NCBI RefSeq assembly: GCF_030812475.1
Contig: NZ_JAUSSR010000009.1
Location: 62,001-126,000, forward strand
DNA length: 64,000 bases
Direction: 5' to 3'
From: Pseudomonas lini
Lineage (GTDB): Bacteria > Pseudomonadota > Gammaproteobacteria > Pseudomonadales > Pseudomonadaceae
Shown here: positions 1-9,058 of the stretch, one piece after another
How positions within the stretch are numbered: the stretch's first letter is position 1
Layout of the letters: every line of letters starts with the position of its first letter
Program-made: the position numbers and the translations under genes
Notes under the pieces: model-generated
What the model was told of the DNA's origin: nothing
What the model saw: the letters and a program-made list of their open reading frames with translations, nothing else
Database searches by the model: none

Positions 1-1
1 C

Positions 2-1768
2 CTGCTGCGTGATGCCCAGACGGTCTTTGGTGACTTCCACGAAGCGCAAATGGTCGTGCCGCTGCTGTCCAAAATGAAGTTTGCCAACACAGCCCTTTAC
101 GGCGACGAAGGCGGCGCAATGAAAGACCGCGCCTTCATGGACATGCTCAAAGTGATCGAGATGCGGGGCGGCCTGAAAAGCGAGGCAGCTTTCAACAAGC
201 AAGCGAACATGATCCAGCAGGTGCAAACAGCCACCGGCGGGCGTGTTGGCGCCAATGAATACCTGAACTTCATCAAGACGGGTGGCGTTGCTGCCAAGGG
301 CATGCTGGACGACAAGTTCTACTACAACATGGAGCCGTTGATTCAAGAAATGGGCGGTTTCCGGGTTGGTACCGGCCTGATGTCCGGCTATCAGAACCTC
401 GTGCAAGGGCGCACCACCGCCCGCGCTGCCGAGGAGATGATGCGACTGGGCATGCTCGATCCGAAGAAGGTCGTCTACAACAAGATCGGCAACATCAAGC
501 ACATCAAGCCCGGCGCTGTGTCTGGCACCGATTTGATGGTTGAAGACCCGTTCGAGTGGATGAAAAAGGTCATGCTGCCGGCCTTCGCCAGTAAAGGAAT
601 CACCTCCCAACAGGCAATCCTTAACGAAATCGGGGCGATCTTCACCAATCGCACGGCTTCCAACCTGTACTCGACGATGTTCTTGCAGCAAGCAAACATT
701 GAAAAGAACATGAAGTTGAACGCAGGCGCAGCCGGCATCGACGAGCTCGATAAAAACGCCAAGAACACGCTCTCCGGCAAACAGCTGGAGTTCGGCGCCA
801 AGTGGCGCGACCTGATGCTCAATCTGGGCGCTGTCGTGCTGCCGCTGGCTATCAAGGTGCTCGATAAGCTCAATCCAGCGCTGAAGGACCTGGCGCACTG
901 GATGGGCGAGAACCAGGGCAAGGTGAAGGGTTTCACCTACGCGCTTCTCGGCCTCTCGGCGTTTCTGATCACCGGCGGCCTGATCAACCTGATTATTGCG
1001 GCCGGTCGCGGGTTCTGGCTGCTCGGCCAGGCCATGATATTCGTCACCGGTACCGCGCTCGCACCGCTGATTCCGGCGATTGCGCGCTTCGGTACGTACT
1101 TGCTGGTCTTTGCAATTGACTTCGCCAGGGCGATGGCTGGATTTGTCCTGGCATCTGGGTTTGTACGCGGCTTTCTGATGGCGTTTTTGGCGCCAATCAA
1201 GCTGATCGGGACGGCGCTGTACTTCTTCCTGTCGCCGCTGACGCTGCTGCTGACCCCTGTGGGCCTGGTAGTGATCGGCGTCGCCGCTGCCGCCTTCCTG
1301 CTCTGGAACAACTGGAAGGAAGTCAGTGGTGCGCTGAAGTTGATGTGGGGTGATATCAAGACCGGCGTCATCCAGCTGTTCCATGGCGACATCGGCGGGG
1401 CGTTCAAGTCGTTCGCCCTGATCTTCCTGACCGGTTGGCAGACGATCTTCAACACGCTGATCGCTGGTGCAAACCTGATCCTGCCGGCGTCGATGCAGAT
1501 CTCCAAGACGTCCTTCGCGGACGACTTCAGGGGCAAGGGCGCAGCACGCGAGCCGTGGTCGCCGCTGGTGGCTCCGGTGCCCGGCAAGTCGTCCGGCGGC
1601 AGCGATCAGCCGATCAACCTCTACATCGACGGCAAGAAGGTAACGGATGTCGTCATCCAGCGCATGGCCAAGGAAGCGGCCAAGCCTCAGACAGGGACGC
1701 AGGGCTTTGACCCATCACGCAGCATGCTGATGCCTGGGACCCCGAGCGCAGCCTACCCAAGGGGATAA
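2..1768 (+). CDS. Phage tail tape measure protein, 5' end outside window
   Basis: This is the C-terminal 588 residues of a tail tape measure protein. The frame is open to the left edge, so the ATG at 50 is internal and the real start lies outside. The first half is mixed alpha-helical. Roughly residues 300-450 hold several long hydrophobic, Gly/Ala/Leu-rich stretches, as is usual for tape measure proteins, which fix tail length and are released on DNA ejection. The C-terminus is polar and proline/glycine-rich. It ends 3 bases before a LysM-type tail gene and begins a Mu-like tail/baseplate order (tape measure, N, P, 45, 46, 47, 48, fibre), which is the main support for the call. Confidence 0.85.
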   Translation: MLRDAQTVFGDFHEAQMVVPLLSKMKFANTALYGDEGGAMKDRAFMDMLKVIEMRGGLKSEAAFNKQANMIQQVQTATGGRVGANEYLNFIKTGGVAAKGMLDDKFYYNMEPLIQEMGGFRVGTGLMSGYQNLVQGRTTARAAEEMMRLGMLDPKKVVYNKIGNIKHIKPGAVSGTDLMVEDPFEWMKKVMLPAFASKGITSQQAILNEIGAIFTNRTASNLYSTMFLQQANIEKNMKLNAGAAGIDELDKNAKNTLSGKQLEFGAKWRDLMLNLGAVVLPLAIKVLDKLNPALKDLAHWMGENQGKVKGFTYALLGLSAFLITGGLINLIIAAGRGFWLLGQAMIFVTGTALAPLIPAIARFGTYLLVFAIDFARAMAGFVLASGFVRGFLMAFLAPIKLIGTALYFFLSPLTLLLTPVGLVVIGVAAAAFLLWNNWKEVSGALKLMWGDIKTGVIQLFHGDIGGAFKSFALIFLTGWQTIFNTLIAGANLILPASMQISKTSFADDFRGKGAAREPWSPLVAPVPGKSSGGSDQPINLYIDGKKVTDVVIQRMAKEAAKPQTGTQGFDPSRSMLMPGTPSAAYPRG

Positions 1769-1771
1769 CCG

Positions 1772-2755
1772 ATGAGCTTCACAAGCTTCCTGGACAACTT
1801 CGCTCCGGGCGGAGATCCCTTCGCCACTCGTTTGATCGTCGGGGATTTCGAATTCACCAGCCTGGAGGTTCCAGAGTCGGTGACGATCGGCGCCAAACAG
1901 CAGATGGTCGTACACAAGCTGGTGGGTGGCAGACGGATCGTCGACGTGCTCGGCGTGGATTACGAGAATATCGGCTGGTCCGGTTGGATGACCGGCGCTA
2001 CCGCGGGAGAACGAGTCAGCGCACTTGAGACCCTGCGCGATGAGGGTCTGCCACTTACCTTTAACATGGACGGCTACTACTTCAGCGTCCTGATCCAGTC
2101 GTTCCATGCACGCTTTGAGCACGTCTTCCGCCGCAACTACAGCATCGAGCTTGTGGTGGTCTCGCGCCTGGACGCGCCGATCACGGCCAACGCCTTGGCC
2201 GGCACGCTGGATGCGCTGATCAATAGTGATGTCGGCGAGTCGCTCGGCCTGGCCGGCATCATCAACTCTGACGCGGTGAGTGCCAGCATTGATGCGGTGA
2301 AAGAGGCCGTGTCGCAGGTGCAGGGCTTCGCGAACGCCACGATAGACACGGTGCAGACGGTTGTTCGGCCTCTGGTGGCGGCTCAAGCAGTCGTGCAGTC
2401 GGTCATCGCGCAAGTTGGGGGTTCGATCAACGACATCACCACACTGGGCGGGCTGATCCCCGGCAACCCGGTATCGACCGCGGCAAACAACGTGCTCCGC
2501 CAGAGCGCCGCGCTCACCCAGCTCGCGCCGCTGTACCAGATGCAGAGCGTGCTGGAGCGGATACAGAAGAACGTGCTCGCCGGGCCGCTGGCGAACGGTA
2601 CATCCAGCGTCACCACCAGCAACTCGACGCTGCAGAAGGTCGCCGCCGACAGTTACGGCGATCAGTCGCGCTGGACCGAGATCGCCGCCGCCAACAGCAT
2701 CGTTGACCCGCAACTCGACGGCATCCAAACGATAAAAATCCCGATAGGTGAATAA
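1772..2755 (+). CDS. Tail/DNA circularisation protein with C-terminal LysM-like module (Mu gpN-like position)
   Basis: A 327-aa protein. The first ~120 residues resemble the N-terminal domain of phage DNA circularisation/tail proteins of the Mu gp43 (N) type: compact, beta-rich and starting close to 'SFTSFLDNF'. The middle (about 130-280) is low-complexity Ala/Val/Ile helix. The last ~40 residues (from 'LQKVAADSYGDQSRW' to the end) have the pattern of a LysM or gp53/X-type tail module, with a Tyr-Gly-Asp turn, a Trp, and a closing 'IKIP' strand. It probably joins tail tube and baseplate. It lies 3 bases after the tape measure and overlaps the next gene by 8 bases. Confidence 0.75.
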   Translation: MSFTSFLDNFAPGGDPFATRLIVGDFEFTSLEVPESVTIGAKQQMVVHKLVGGRRIVDVLGVDYENIGWSGWMTGATAGERVSALETLRDEGLPLTFNMDGYYFSVLIQSFHARFEHVFRRNYSIELVVVSRLDAPITANALAGTLDALINSDVGESLGLAGIINSDAVSASIDAVKEAVSQVQGFANATIDTVQTVVRPLVAAQAVVQSVIAQVGGSINDITTLGGLIPGNPVSTAANNVLRQSAALTQLAPLYQMQSVLERIQKNVLAGPLANGTSSVTTSNSTLQKVAADSYGDQSRWTEIAAANSIVDPQLDGIQTIKIPIGE

Positions 2756-3863
2756 GTTGGATCTGAACACGGCTGAGACAGAGCAGATCGTCCGGCAGGT
2801 AGTCGGCCGCCTTCTAGTCAACGGGACCCAGGTGCCGTTCTACTCATTCGACGTAGAAAGCAACGCGTTTTACTCGGCCGACACCTTCTCGGTGCTGCTG
2901 CCGATGTCCGATCTGCCGCCGCCCTACGACACCATCAAGTGGTGGGGTGATCAGCTGTCGATCGAGGTTTCCATCTCGGTCGGGCTGATCGATCAGAACG
3001 TCGAGGACTGGCGCACGCTGATCATCGGCACCGTGGACCGGTTGAGCGTCCGTCCGGCCAAGTTCGAGGTGTACCTGGACGGTCGCGACTACACCAGCAA
3101 GCTGATCGATACCAAGACCAACGAGAAGTTCGCCAACATGACCACCAGCGAGGTGGCCACGCTGCTGGCCAAGCGTCGCGGGCTGAAACCGGTGGTGACG
3201 GCGACCAAGACGCAAGTCGGTGGCATCACCAAGTGGGACCACGCGCACGTCACTGACGAGCGCACAGAGTGGGACCTGCTGGCCTACTTCGCCGGGCTGG
3301 ATGGGTTTCAGGTCTATGTGACCGGCAACGAACTGCACTACGAGCCAGCGCTTGACCCGGAAACCACTGATCAATACCTGATTCGCTGGGTTGAGCCTGG
3401 CGCATTGGCGTGTCCGCAGTCGAACACCTCCGATGACATCGTCTTCGAGCGCGATCTGACCCTGGCGCGCGGCGTCACCGTGCAGGTCATTTCGTACAAG
3501 GACGGCAAGACCTACAACGCCACGTACCCGACGAGGTCGGCCAAGGGCATCTCGCCCGGGCAGTCGACCTCAAAGCGCCAGGTCTACGTGATCAAGCGCA
3601 ACGGCCTGGATCAGTACGCCGCGCAGCAGCTCGCGCAGAAGATCCACAAGCAGATCACCGACCACGAGATGCGCATGTCCTGCTCGATGCCGGGCGACAA
3701 CTTCCTGATGCCAAACACCATCGTGCGGCAGGAGGGGACCGGCTCCGGCTTCGACCAACTCTATTACGTCGACTCGGTGCGGCGCTCCTTGAGCTTCGAG
3801 TCGGGCTACTCCATGAGCCTGACGGCGAAGAACCACAACCCCAACTCCCTGGTGCAGCCATGA
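2748..3863 (+). CDS. Baseplate hub protein (Mu gpP / P2 gpD family)
   Basis: A 371-aa protein of the phage late-control D / baseplate hub family, which forms the ring through which the tail spike and tube connect. Family cues are the N-terminal 'LLVNGTQVPFYSFDVES', the central 'GRDYTSKLID' (about residue 120), and the ending 'SVRRSLSFESGYSMSLTA', typical of the last beta-barrel strand. The GTG at 2748 overlaps the previous gene by 8 bases. A TTG at 2757 is a possible alternative, so the start is uncertain by three codons. The downstream spike gene overlaps by 4 bases, implying translational coupling. Confidence 0.85.
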   Translation: MNKLDLNTAETEQIVRQVVGRLLVNGTQVPFYSFDVESNAFYSADTFSVLLPMSDLPPPYDTIKWWGDQLSIEVSISVGLIDQNVEDWRTLIIGTVDRLSVRPAKFEVYLDGRDYTSKLIDTKTNEKFANMTTSEVATLLAKRRGLKPVVTATKTQVGGITKWDHAHVTDERTEWDLLAYFAGLDGFQVYVTGNELHYEPALDPETTDQYLIRWVEPGALACPQSNTSDDIVFERDLTLARGVTVQVISYKDGKTYNATYPTRSAKGISPGQSTSKRQVYVIKRNGLDQYAAQQLAQKIHKQITDHEMRMSCSMPGDNFLMPNTIVRQEGTGSGFDQLYYVDSVRRSLSFESGYSMSLTAKNHNPNSLVQP

Positions 3864-4438
3864 TCGAAGGCCTGACGAACGCCCTGTATCAACACGGCCA
3901 ATCGAACACCACCGGGCCGCGCACCGGGACCATCTCCAGCTACGACCCCGTCAACGGGGTGGTCAAGGTGATGATCCAGCCAGAAGAGCGCGAAACCAAC
4001 TGGCTGCCGCTGGACTGCCCTGGTGTGGGTAATGGCTGGGGCTTCCAGATCGGGCCGCAGATCGGCGACGAGGTCACGGTCAGCTTCGATTCCTCCGACC
4101 CCAACCTCGGCAAGGTCACAGCGCGGCACACGAACAGCCAGAACAAGCCGCTGCCGGTCCCGTCCGGGGAGATCTGGGCGGTTCACGAATCAGGCGCGCT
4201 GCTCAAGTTCAACAATGACGGCACGGTGACGCTGCACTCCGGCGTCGCCATCAACTATGACGCCCCGCAGCACAACTTCACCGGCGGCCCGGTCACGATG
4301 GACCACACGCTCACCGTGACCGACCCCGTCGGCGTGGTCGTGGTTGACGGCGATGTCTTGGCCGAGACCATCAGCCTCAAAGAGCACATCCATACGGGCG
4401 GCACCATCAGTGGCAACACGGGAGTGCCTACGCCATGA
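3860..4438 (+). CDS. Baseplate assembly/spike protein (Mu gp45 / P2 gpV family)
   Basis: A 192-aa membrane-piercing spike protein. The N-terminal part (about 20-115) is an OB-fold with 'GTISSYDPVNGVVKVMIQ' and 'GDEVTVSFDSSDPNLGKV'. The C-terminal ~70 residues are a beta-helix of repeating short strands ending with 'EHIHTGG'. The His-x-His near residue 176 matches the iron-binding apex of P2 gpV-type spikes. It would sit under the hub and puncture the outer membrane. Overlaps of 4 bases on both sides (ATGA junctions) place it firmly in the tail operon. Confidence 0.88.
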   Translation: MIEGLTNALYQHGQSNTTGPRTGTISSYDPVNGVVKVMIQPEERETNWLPLDCPGVGNGWGFQIGPQIGDEVTVSFDSSDPNLGKVTARHTNSQNKPLPVPSGEIWAVHESGALLKFNNDGTVTLHSGVAINYDAPQHNFTGGPVTMDHTLTVTDPVGVVVVDGDVLAETISLKEHIHTGGTISGNTGVPTP

Positions 4439-4800
4439 AAGACCTGAATCACTACGCCGGGGGCGACCTTGCGTTGTCCCCGACCGGGAGCCTGTCACCA
4501 GTGGAAGGCCTGGATCGCGGCAAGCAGCGAATCCTGCGCCGGCTCATCACCAATCCGGGCGACTACCTGTTTCACCCCGAATACGGCGCCGGCCTGGGCC
4601 GCTACGTCGGCGCGCTGACCAATATCCCCGAGATCATCTCGCTGATTCGCGGCCAGATCCTGCTCGAGGACTGCGTATCGAAGAAGCTGGCACCGGTGAT
4701 TTCCGTCACCCCGTCGAACGAAACACTCTCCGTCAATATCAGCTACACCGATTCGCCCCTGGGTGAGCCGGTGACGCTCTCGTTTGAGGTAAATCGCTGA
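4435..4800 (+). CDS. Baseplate wedge protein (gp25/GpW-like, Mu gp46 position)
   Basis: A 121-aa protein of the gp25/W-like baseplate wedge family, part of the sheath-baseplate junction of contractile tails. The family core is visible in the middle: 'RRLITNPGDYLFHPEYGAGLGRYVG' split around residues 38-60, where the Pro-Gly-Asp-Tyr turn and the 'YGxGLxxYVG' segment are characteristic. The gene starts inside the last codons of the spike gene (ATGA overlap) and ends one base before the J-like gene. Confidence 0.85.
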   Translation: MKDLNHYAGGDLALSPTGSLSPVEGLDRGKQRILRRLITNPGDYLFHPEYGAGLGRYVGALTNIPEIISLIRGQILLEDCVSKKLAPVISVTPSNETLSVNISYTDSPLGEPVTLSFEVNR

Positions 4801-4801
4801 T

Positions 4802-5929
4802 ATGGCATCACTCAATATCAAAGACTTCACCACGCTGGTCCGCGACCAGGTAACCGCCATTCAAGGCCGCGCGGCCGGGCTTGTCGACTTCACTATCGGC
4901 TCGCTGTTGCGGGCCATCACCGAAAGCAATGCCAGCGTGATGCAGTGGCTGCAGCAACTGATCGTCACGCTGTTGGCCACGACCCGCGCCTCTACGTCGT
5001 CCGGAGCCGATCTTGACTCATGGATGGCCGACTTCGGCTTCCTGCGGCTATCCGCCAGCTTTGCCACGGGCAGCGTCACCTACTCGCGCTTCACACCAAC
5101 CAACTCCGCGCTGATTCCGATCGGCTCGTTGGTCGGCTCCACGGATGGTTCGCAGCAGTTCGCGGTCACCATCGACATCACGAACCCACTGTATAACACC
5201 ACACTTGGCGGCTACCTGATCCCCGCCGGCACAGCGTCGGCAACGATCCCGGTTACCGCCAGCACCGCAGGCGCTGCCGGGAACGCGCTAGTCGGTACGG
5301 TCACCGTGATCGTTGGCAGTATCTCCGGCGTCGACACGGTCACGAACACCGATGTTTTCGCAAATGGCATCGACCCAGAGACTGACTCGCGGTTTCGCGC
5401 CCGCTTCATCCTATGGGTGCAGTCGCTCTCGAAAGGAACGAAGGCAGCAATCGGCTACGCCCTGGCCTCGATGCAGCAGGGCGTCACTTACACGCTGACC
5501 GAGAATGAAGATTACGCAGGCGGGCTGAACTACGGCTACTTCTATGCGGTGGTGGACGACGGCAGCGGGGCGCCTTCTGGAGATTTCCTGACGTCTGCTG
5601 CCAATGCGGTCGAGGCTGTCCGGCCATTCACCAGCCGCTTTGGCATCTTCGGCCCGGTTCTGGTCACGGCCAACGTCGGCATGACCATCACCACAGATGC
5701 CTCCGTGTCGCATGCGGTCGTGGTCGCTCAGGTGGTTGCGGCGCTTCAGGCCTACATCTCAAGCCTGAGCTTGGGCCAGATCCTGCCTTACACAAAACTT
5801 GGACAGGTCGCCTACGCAGTCAGTCCGGCGATCACCAATGTCTCGGCCATCCTGCTCAACGGCAGCACCGCAGATCTCGCCGCAACCAACAAGCAGGTCA
5901 TCCGACCGGGCACAATTACGGTGGCTTAA
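4802..5929 (+). CDS. Baseplate J-like protein (Mu gp47 / P2 gpJ family)
   Basis: A 375-aa baseplate J family wedge protein. The N-terminal ~100 residues contain the usual 'DFTTLVRDQVTAIQGRAAGL' helix and 'SGADLDSWMADFGF', where the protein measures the edge of the wedge. The middle has the repeated small-residue 'AGAAGNALVGTV' segment, and the C-terminal half carries 'DPETDSRFRARFILWVQSLSKG' (around residue 190), typical of J proteins. It is co-directional with and 1 base from the next gene. Length and order fit the family. Confidence 0.9.
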   Translation: MASLNIKDFTTLVRDQVTAIQGRAAGLVDFTIGSLLRAITESNASVMQWLQQLIVTLLATTRASTSSGADLDSWMADFGFLRLSASFATGSVTYSRFTPTNSALIPIGSLVGSTDGSQQFAVTIDITNPLYNTTLGGYLIPAGTASATIPVTASTAGAAGNALVGTVTVIVGSISGVDTVTNTDVFANGIDPETDSRFRARFILWVQSLSKGTKAAIGYALASMQQGVTYTLTENEDYAGGLNYGYFYAVVDDGSGAPSGDFLTSAANAVEAVRPFTSRFGIFGPVLVTANVGMTITTDASVSHAVVVAQVVAALQAYISSLSLGQILPYTKLGQVAYAVSPAITNVSAILLNGSTADLAATNKQVIRPGTITVA

Positions 5930-7246
5930 ATGTCGACAGGCGATAACACGGACATGTTCGGCAGGCTTAAAAACCTGCTACCTGCCGGCTGGTTCGGCGA
6001 CAACAACCCGATCCGCGATGCCTTGCTCTGGGGCTATGCCAATGCGCTGGCCTGGGGCTACACCCTCTATCTATATGCGAAGGATCAGACCCGGATCAAA
6101 TCCGCTACGGACGGTTGGCTCGATCTGATCGGGCTGGATTTCTTCGGCGACAACCTGATCCGCTACGCGAGTCAGACGGACGCCAGCTATCGCAACCGTA
6201 TCCTGGTCAACATCTTCAGGGAGCGGACCACGCGGCACGCCATGGAGCAGGTGCTTTACGATCTGACGGGGCGCTGGCCGGTAATTGTTGAGCCGGCACG
6301 GCCTGCAGATGTCGGGAGTTATGGCGCTGCGGTAGCGGTTTCCCGGGCAAGCACAGCGACGTATCGTGACCTGAATGGTCGGATCAAAACGGCGGAGGCA
6401 AACGCTCCCAGATACGACACTAGCCCGGTGACTGGAATCACAACGTTATTATTGGAATCGGAAGCCACCAATCTATTGCGCTGGTCGAATGATTTCTTGA
6501 ACCCAGTTTGGGTGAGGGGCGCCGGAACCGCCCAGAGTTTCGATGGGACGCTCGGACCTGATGGAATGACGGCAGTAAAATTCACACTTTCCGGCGCCAC
6601 ATCTCACGAAATATCGTCACTGTTGCTCGCGCCGCTTGTGGTTGGTGTTGCCCATACATTGAGTGTGTGGGTGAATTCGGTGGCTTCGGTGCCAGGCTTT
6701 CAGTTGGGTTATTACGATGGCGGAGTATCGGTTGCTAATACGACGGTGACAATTATTCCGGGCGTGTGGACTCGATACAGCTACACCTTTACGCCATCGG
6801 TCACGCCGGTTGCGCCGAGAATCAGGCTCATTGGGTTTTCTGGAGGACTAGCCGGGTCGGCCTTCTACATGTTTGGCGCTCAGGTAGAGGTTGGAAGTGT
6901 TGCCACATCGAACATCACAACCTCCACCGCACCCGTTACCCGAGCCGCGGACATCCTTTTGAACAACATGCCGTCCGGCTCGATCGCCATTGGCGGCTAC
7001 GGTGTGGCCGGATCCTACGGCTCGATCCTGCTGCCGTATCAGGCTTTTGTCACTGCATTCCGACCCAATGGCCAAGGTCTTCCTTTTGTGTCCGGCTATG
7101 GAATCTCTACCGGCGCTTACTCGACTCCAAGCCGATCCGCTTACGGGCAACTGTCTGGCGGCGATGTAACCGACGAAGACATCTACGCCGCCATCGACGC
7201 GACGAAGCCTATCGGCACTGTCGTGTGGACGCGCATTTCCGGCTGA
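5930..7246 (+). CDS. Mu gp48-like tail protein carrying a large inserted beta-sandwich domain
   Basis: A 438-aa tail protein. Residues 1-130 and about 350-438 look like one protein of roughly 210 residues, the usual size of the gp48-like Pseudomonas tail proteins: an N-terminal 'DNNPIRDALLWGYANALAWG' section, and a C-terminal 'LLPYQAFVTAFRPNG' followed by 'AYSTPSRSAYG' and 'TVVWTRIS'. Between them sits a ~215-residue stretch that begins 'VSRASTATYRDLNGRIKTA' and includes 'ESEATNLLRWSNDFLNPVW', the signature of the carbohydrate-binding-like domains found in phage fibres and head spikes. Codon use in the insert is visibly more AT-rich. The short motif GSYG occurs on both sides of the insert. 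Confidence 0.8.
   Translation: MSTGDNTDMFGRLKNLLPAGWFGDNNPIRDALLWGYANALAWGYTLYLYAKDQTRIKSATDGWLDLIGLDFFGDNLIRYASQTDASYRNRILVNIFRERTTRHAMEQVLYDLTGRWPVIVEPARPADVGSYGAAVAVSRASTATYRDLNGRIKTAEANAPRYDTSPVTGITTLLLESEATNLLRWSNDFLNPVWVRGAGTAQSFDGTLGPDGMTAVKFTLSGATSHEISSLLLAPLVVGVAHTLSVWVNSVASVPGFQLGYYDGGVSVANTTVTIIPGVWTRYSYTFTPSVTPVAPRIRLIGFSGGLAGSAFYMFGAQVEVGSVATSNITTSTAPVTRAADILLNNMPSGSIAIGGYGVAGSYGSILLPYQAFVTAFRPNGQGLPFVSGYGISTGAYSTPSRSAYGQLSGGDVTDEDIYAAIDATKPIGTVVWTRISG
6320..6965 (+). other. Inserted lectin-like domain within the gp48-like gene
   Basis: This in-frame segment of about 215 codons interrupts the gp48-like protein. It reads as a jelly-roll domain: a 'ATYRD..G.I..A..N.PRYD' entry strand, then 'LLLESEATNLL..SNDF', then alternating strands with an ending 'FYMFGAQVEVGSVATSNI', the usual close of phage 'ESxRTNLL' sandwich domains. 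Such domains occur as movable modules in tail spikes and may bind surface glycans. The boundaries are estimated from where family resemblance changes and from the AT-richer composition, and may be off by 10-20 codons. Confidence 0.6.
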
Positions 7247-7264
7247 CCCACAACCTACTTTTAT

Positions 7265-7289
7265 AGCCGCCTTCATTGGTGGCTTTTTT
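7265..7289 (+). terminator. Weak intrinsic terminator before the fibre gene
   Basis: AGCCGCC and GGTGGCT form a 7-bp stem (one G-T pair) around a 6-base loop, followed by six T residues. It lies just after the gp48-like gene and overlaps the upstream region of the fibre gene, so it may only attenuate read-through. Confidence 0.55.
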
Positions 7290-7301
7290 ATGGAGCACAC
7301 A

Positions 7302-9056
7302 ATGGATCGAGTCACGATTTACCCGGGAGCTATTCCTCTCGAAACCGACCTGCTCGGCACCAACAAAAACGTGATGATTGCGCTGAGCAAGCTGTCGGCA
7401 GCGATGCTCGGTACCGGCACCGTCGCGAATGGCTTTGCTGTTGCGCCGACCGGCCCGGCTTCGCTTCAGGTTGTGGCGGCCCCTGGCGAGATCTACAACC
7501 TTCAGAACGTAGACGGTACGGCTTACAGCAGCATCGCCGCCGATACCACGCATCAGGTCGTGAAACAGGGCATCGCGCTTGACGCGACCACCCTGAGCTG
7601 CCCAGCGCCAACTACTTCCGGTCAATCCATCAACTATCTGGTCGAAGTTGCCTATCAGGATCTCGATGCAAACCCGGTGGTACTGCCGTATTACAACGCC
7701 AGCAACCCATCACAAGCCTACAGCGGCCCAGGCAACAATGGCGTGGCACAGAACACGGCCCGCCGTGGCACCGCGGCTATTCAGGTGAAGGCTGGCGCGT
7801 CGGCAACAACTGGCAGCCAAGTCACTCCGTCCCCAGACGCAGGCTACATTGGTCTGTACGTGGTAACCGTGGCGTTCGGCCAGACCACTATCACCGCGGG
7901 CAGCATCAACCAGTACAGCGGCGCGCCATTGCTGCCGAGCGGCTTGCTCCAGGCCATCCAGACCGCCGCAACCACTGGCGCAACCGATATCGGCGCCGCG
8001 AACGCTTATGCCGCCAACTTCACCCCGGCGATCACCCAACTTTCCGACAAGATGGTGCTTTGCATCAAAGCAACCAACGCCAACACCACGGCGAGTACGT
8101 TCACGCCGGCGCCGGGCGTCATTGCCGCGGCGCCAATCGTAGGGGGCAACCATGCCGCGCTCCAGGGCGGCGAGATCGTCCCAACCGGCGATGTTTGGCT
8201 GCAATGGAACAGCTCGGTCGGTGCTGGCTCGTGGATCCTGATCGACAGCACTGGCGGCGCGATGCAGGTAGCACCGGGCACCAAAAGCCAGCACGCAGCG
8301 CAGATTCAGCAGGTCGGCCACGGCCAGTGCCGCCTCGGCATCGTCAACGCGACGTCGATCAAGCTGTCCCCGTGCAACGGCAACAATCTGGTCATTGCTG
8401 GCGTTCCGCGTCAAATCCCTGCGGCCGGCGTCACGCTCACGAACGGCGGCATGGGTATCAATACCCTGTACTACATCTATGCCTACTGGACAGGCTCCGC
8501 GATCGCGCTGGAGTTTTCGGCCACGGGCCACAGCGTCGATGCCACGACTGGGATCGAAATCAAGACGGGTGACGCCTCTCGCACCCTGGTCGGCATGGTC
8601 TACGTGAATGGTTCCGCACAGTTCGCTGATGGGCCCGCTGCGCGTTTGGTGGCGAGTTACTTCAATCGCCGCACAGTTGGCGGCAACGTCACTTCGAGCG
8701 GGGTACTGTCTTTCTCGGGTACTTCTAACAGCGAGATTTCCACAGGCGTCAGGATCTTGTTCCTGAATTGGGATAATGAAGCGGTTGATGTCAAGGCTAC
8801 AGGACAATACACCAACAACACCGCAACCCAATCGGTCACGATTCAGGCTTACGTTGATGCCGCGCCATACGGCAACATCAGCGCCTCCTACATCCCGGCA
8901 AACGGCGTCGGCATGGCATACGCCAGTTCCAACTCCCTCACACCAGCTGGCGCATATCTGACCGAGGGCTTCCATACTGCTTCGATCTACGGGAGCGTGA
9001 CGGCCAACACCGGCAGCAGCACCCAGCTCGCCCACTCCATCGTGACGAGGATCTGA
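7302..9056 (+). CDS. Phage tail fibre-like protein
   Basis: A 584-aa protein that I place as a tail fibre or fibre-associated structural protein, from its position after the baseplate genes and its composition (rich in Thr, Ala, Gly, Asn and short beta strands, no catalytic motif seen). The N-terminus 'YPGAIPLETDLLGTNKNVM' resembles the baseplate-attachment end of related Pseudomonas prophage proteins. The C-terminal ~130 residues are distinct, Ser/Asn/Thr-rich and AT-richer in codons, as expected for a receptor-binding tip. I chose ATG 7302 over the in-frame ATG 7290 because GGAG at 7292-7295 is well spaced for it. Confidence 0.75.
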   Translation: MDRVTIYPGAIPLETDLLGTNKNVMIALSKLSAAMLGTGTVANGFAVAPTGPASLQVVAAPGEIYNLQNVDGTAYSSIAADTTHQVVKQGIALDATTLSCPAPTTSGQSINYLVEVAYQDLDANPVVLPYYNASNPSQAYSGPGNNGVAQNTARRGTAAIQVKAGASATTGSQVTPSPDAGYIGLYVVTVAFGQTTITAGSINQYSGAPLLPSGLLQAIQTAATTGATDIGAANAYAANFTPAITQLSDKMVLCIKATNANTTASTFTPAPGVIAAAPIVGGNHAALQGGEIVPTGDVWLQWNSSVGAGSWILIDSTGGAMQVAPGTKSQHAAQIQQVGHGQCRLGIVNATSIKLSPCNGNNLVIAGVPRQIPAAGVTLTNGGMGINTLYYIYAYWTGSAIALEFSATGHSVDATTGIEIKTGDASRTLVGMVYVNGSAQFADGPAARLVASYFNRRTVGGNVTSSGVLSFSGTSNSEISTGVRILFLNWDNEAVDVKATGQYTNNTATQSVTIQAYVDAAPYGNISASYIPANGVGMAYASSNSLTPAGAYLTEGFHTASIYGSVTANTGSSTQLAHSIVTRI

Positions 9057-9058
9057 TT

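Noticed and set aside
1715-2821. Long minus-strand reading frame (368 codons) opposite the LysM-type tail gene
   Set aside because: It is a shadow of the GC-rich plus-strand tail genes: no family resemblance, Arg/Gly/His-rich composition, and it crosses well-supported overlapping genes.
6320-6965. Insertion sequence inside the gp48-like gene
   Set aside because: The insert keeps the frame open, encodes a fibre-type domain and has no transposase or terminal repeats.
7710-9035. Minus-strand reading frame of 441 codons opposite the fibre gene
   Set aside because: Codon bias and composition fit an antisense shadow; the plus strand encodes a coherent structural protein with a ribosome site.
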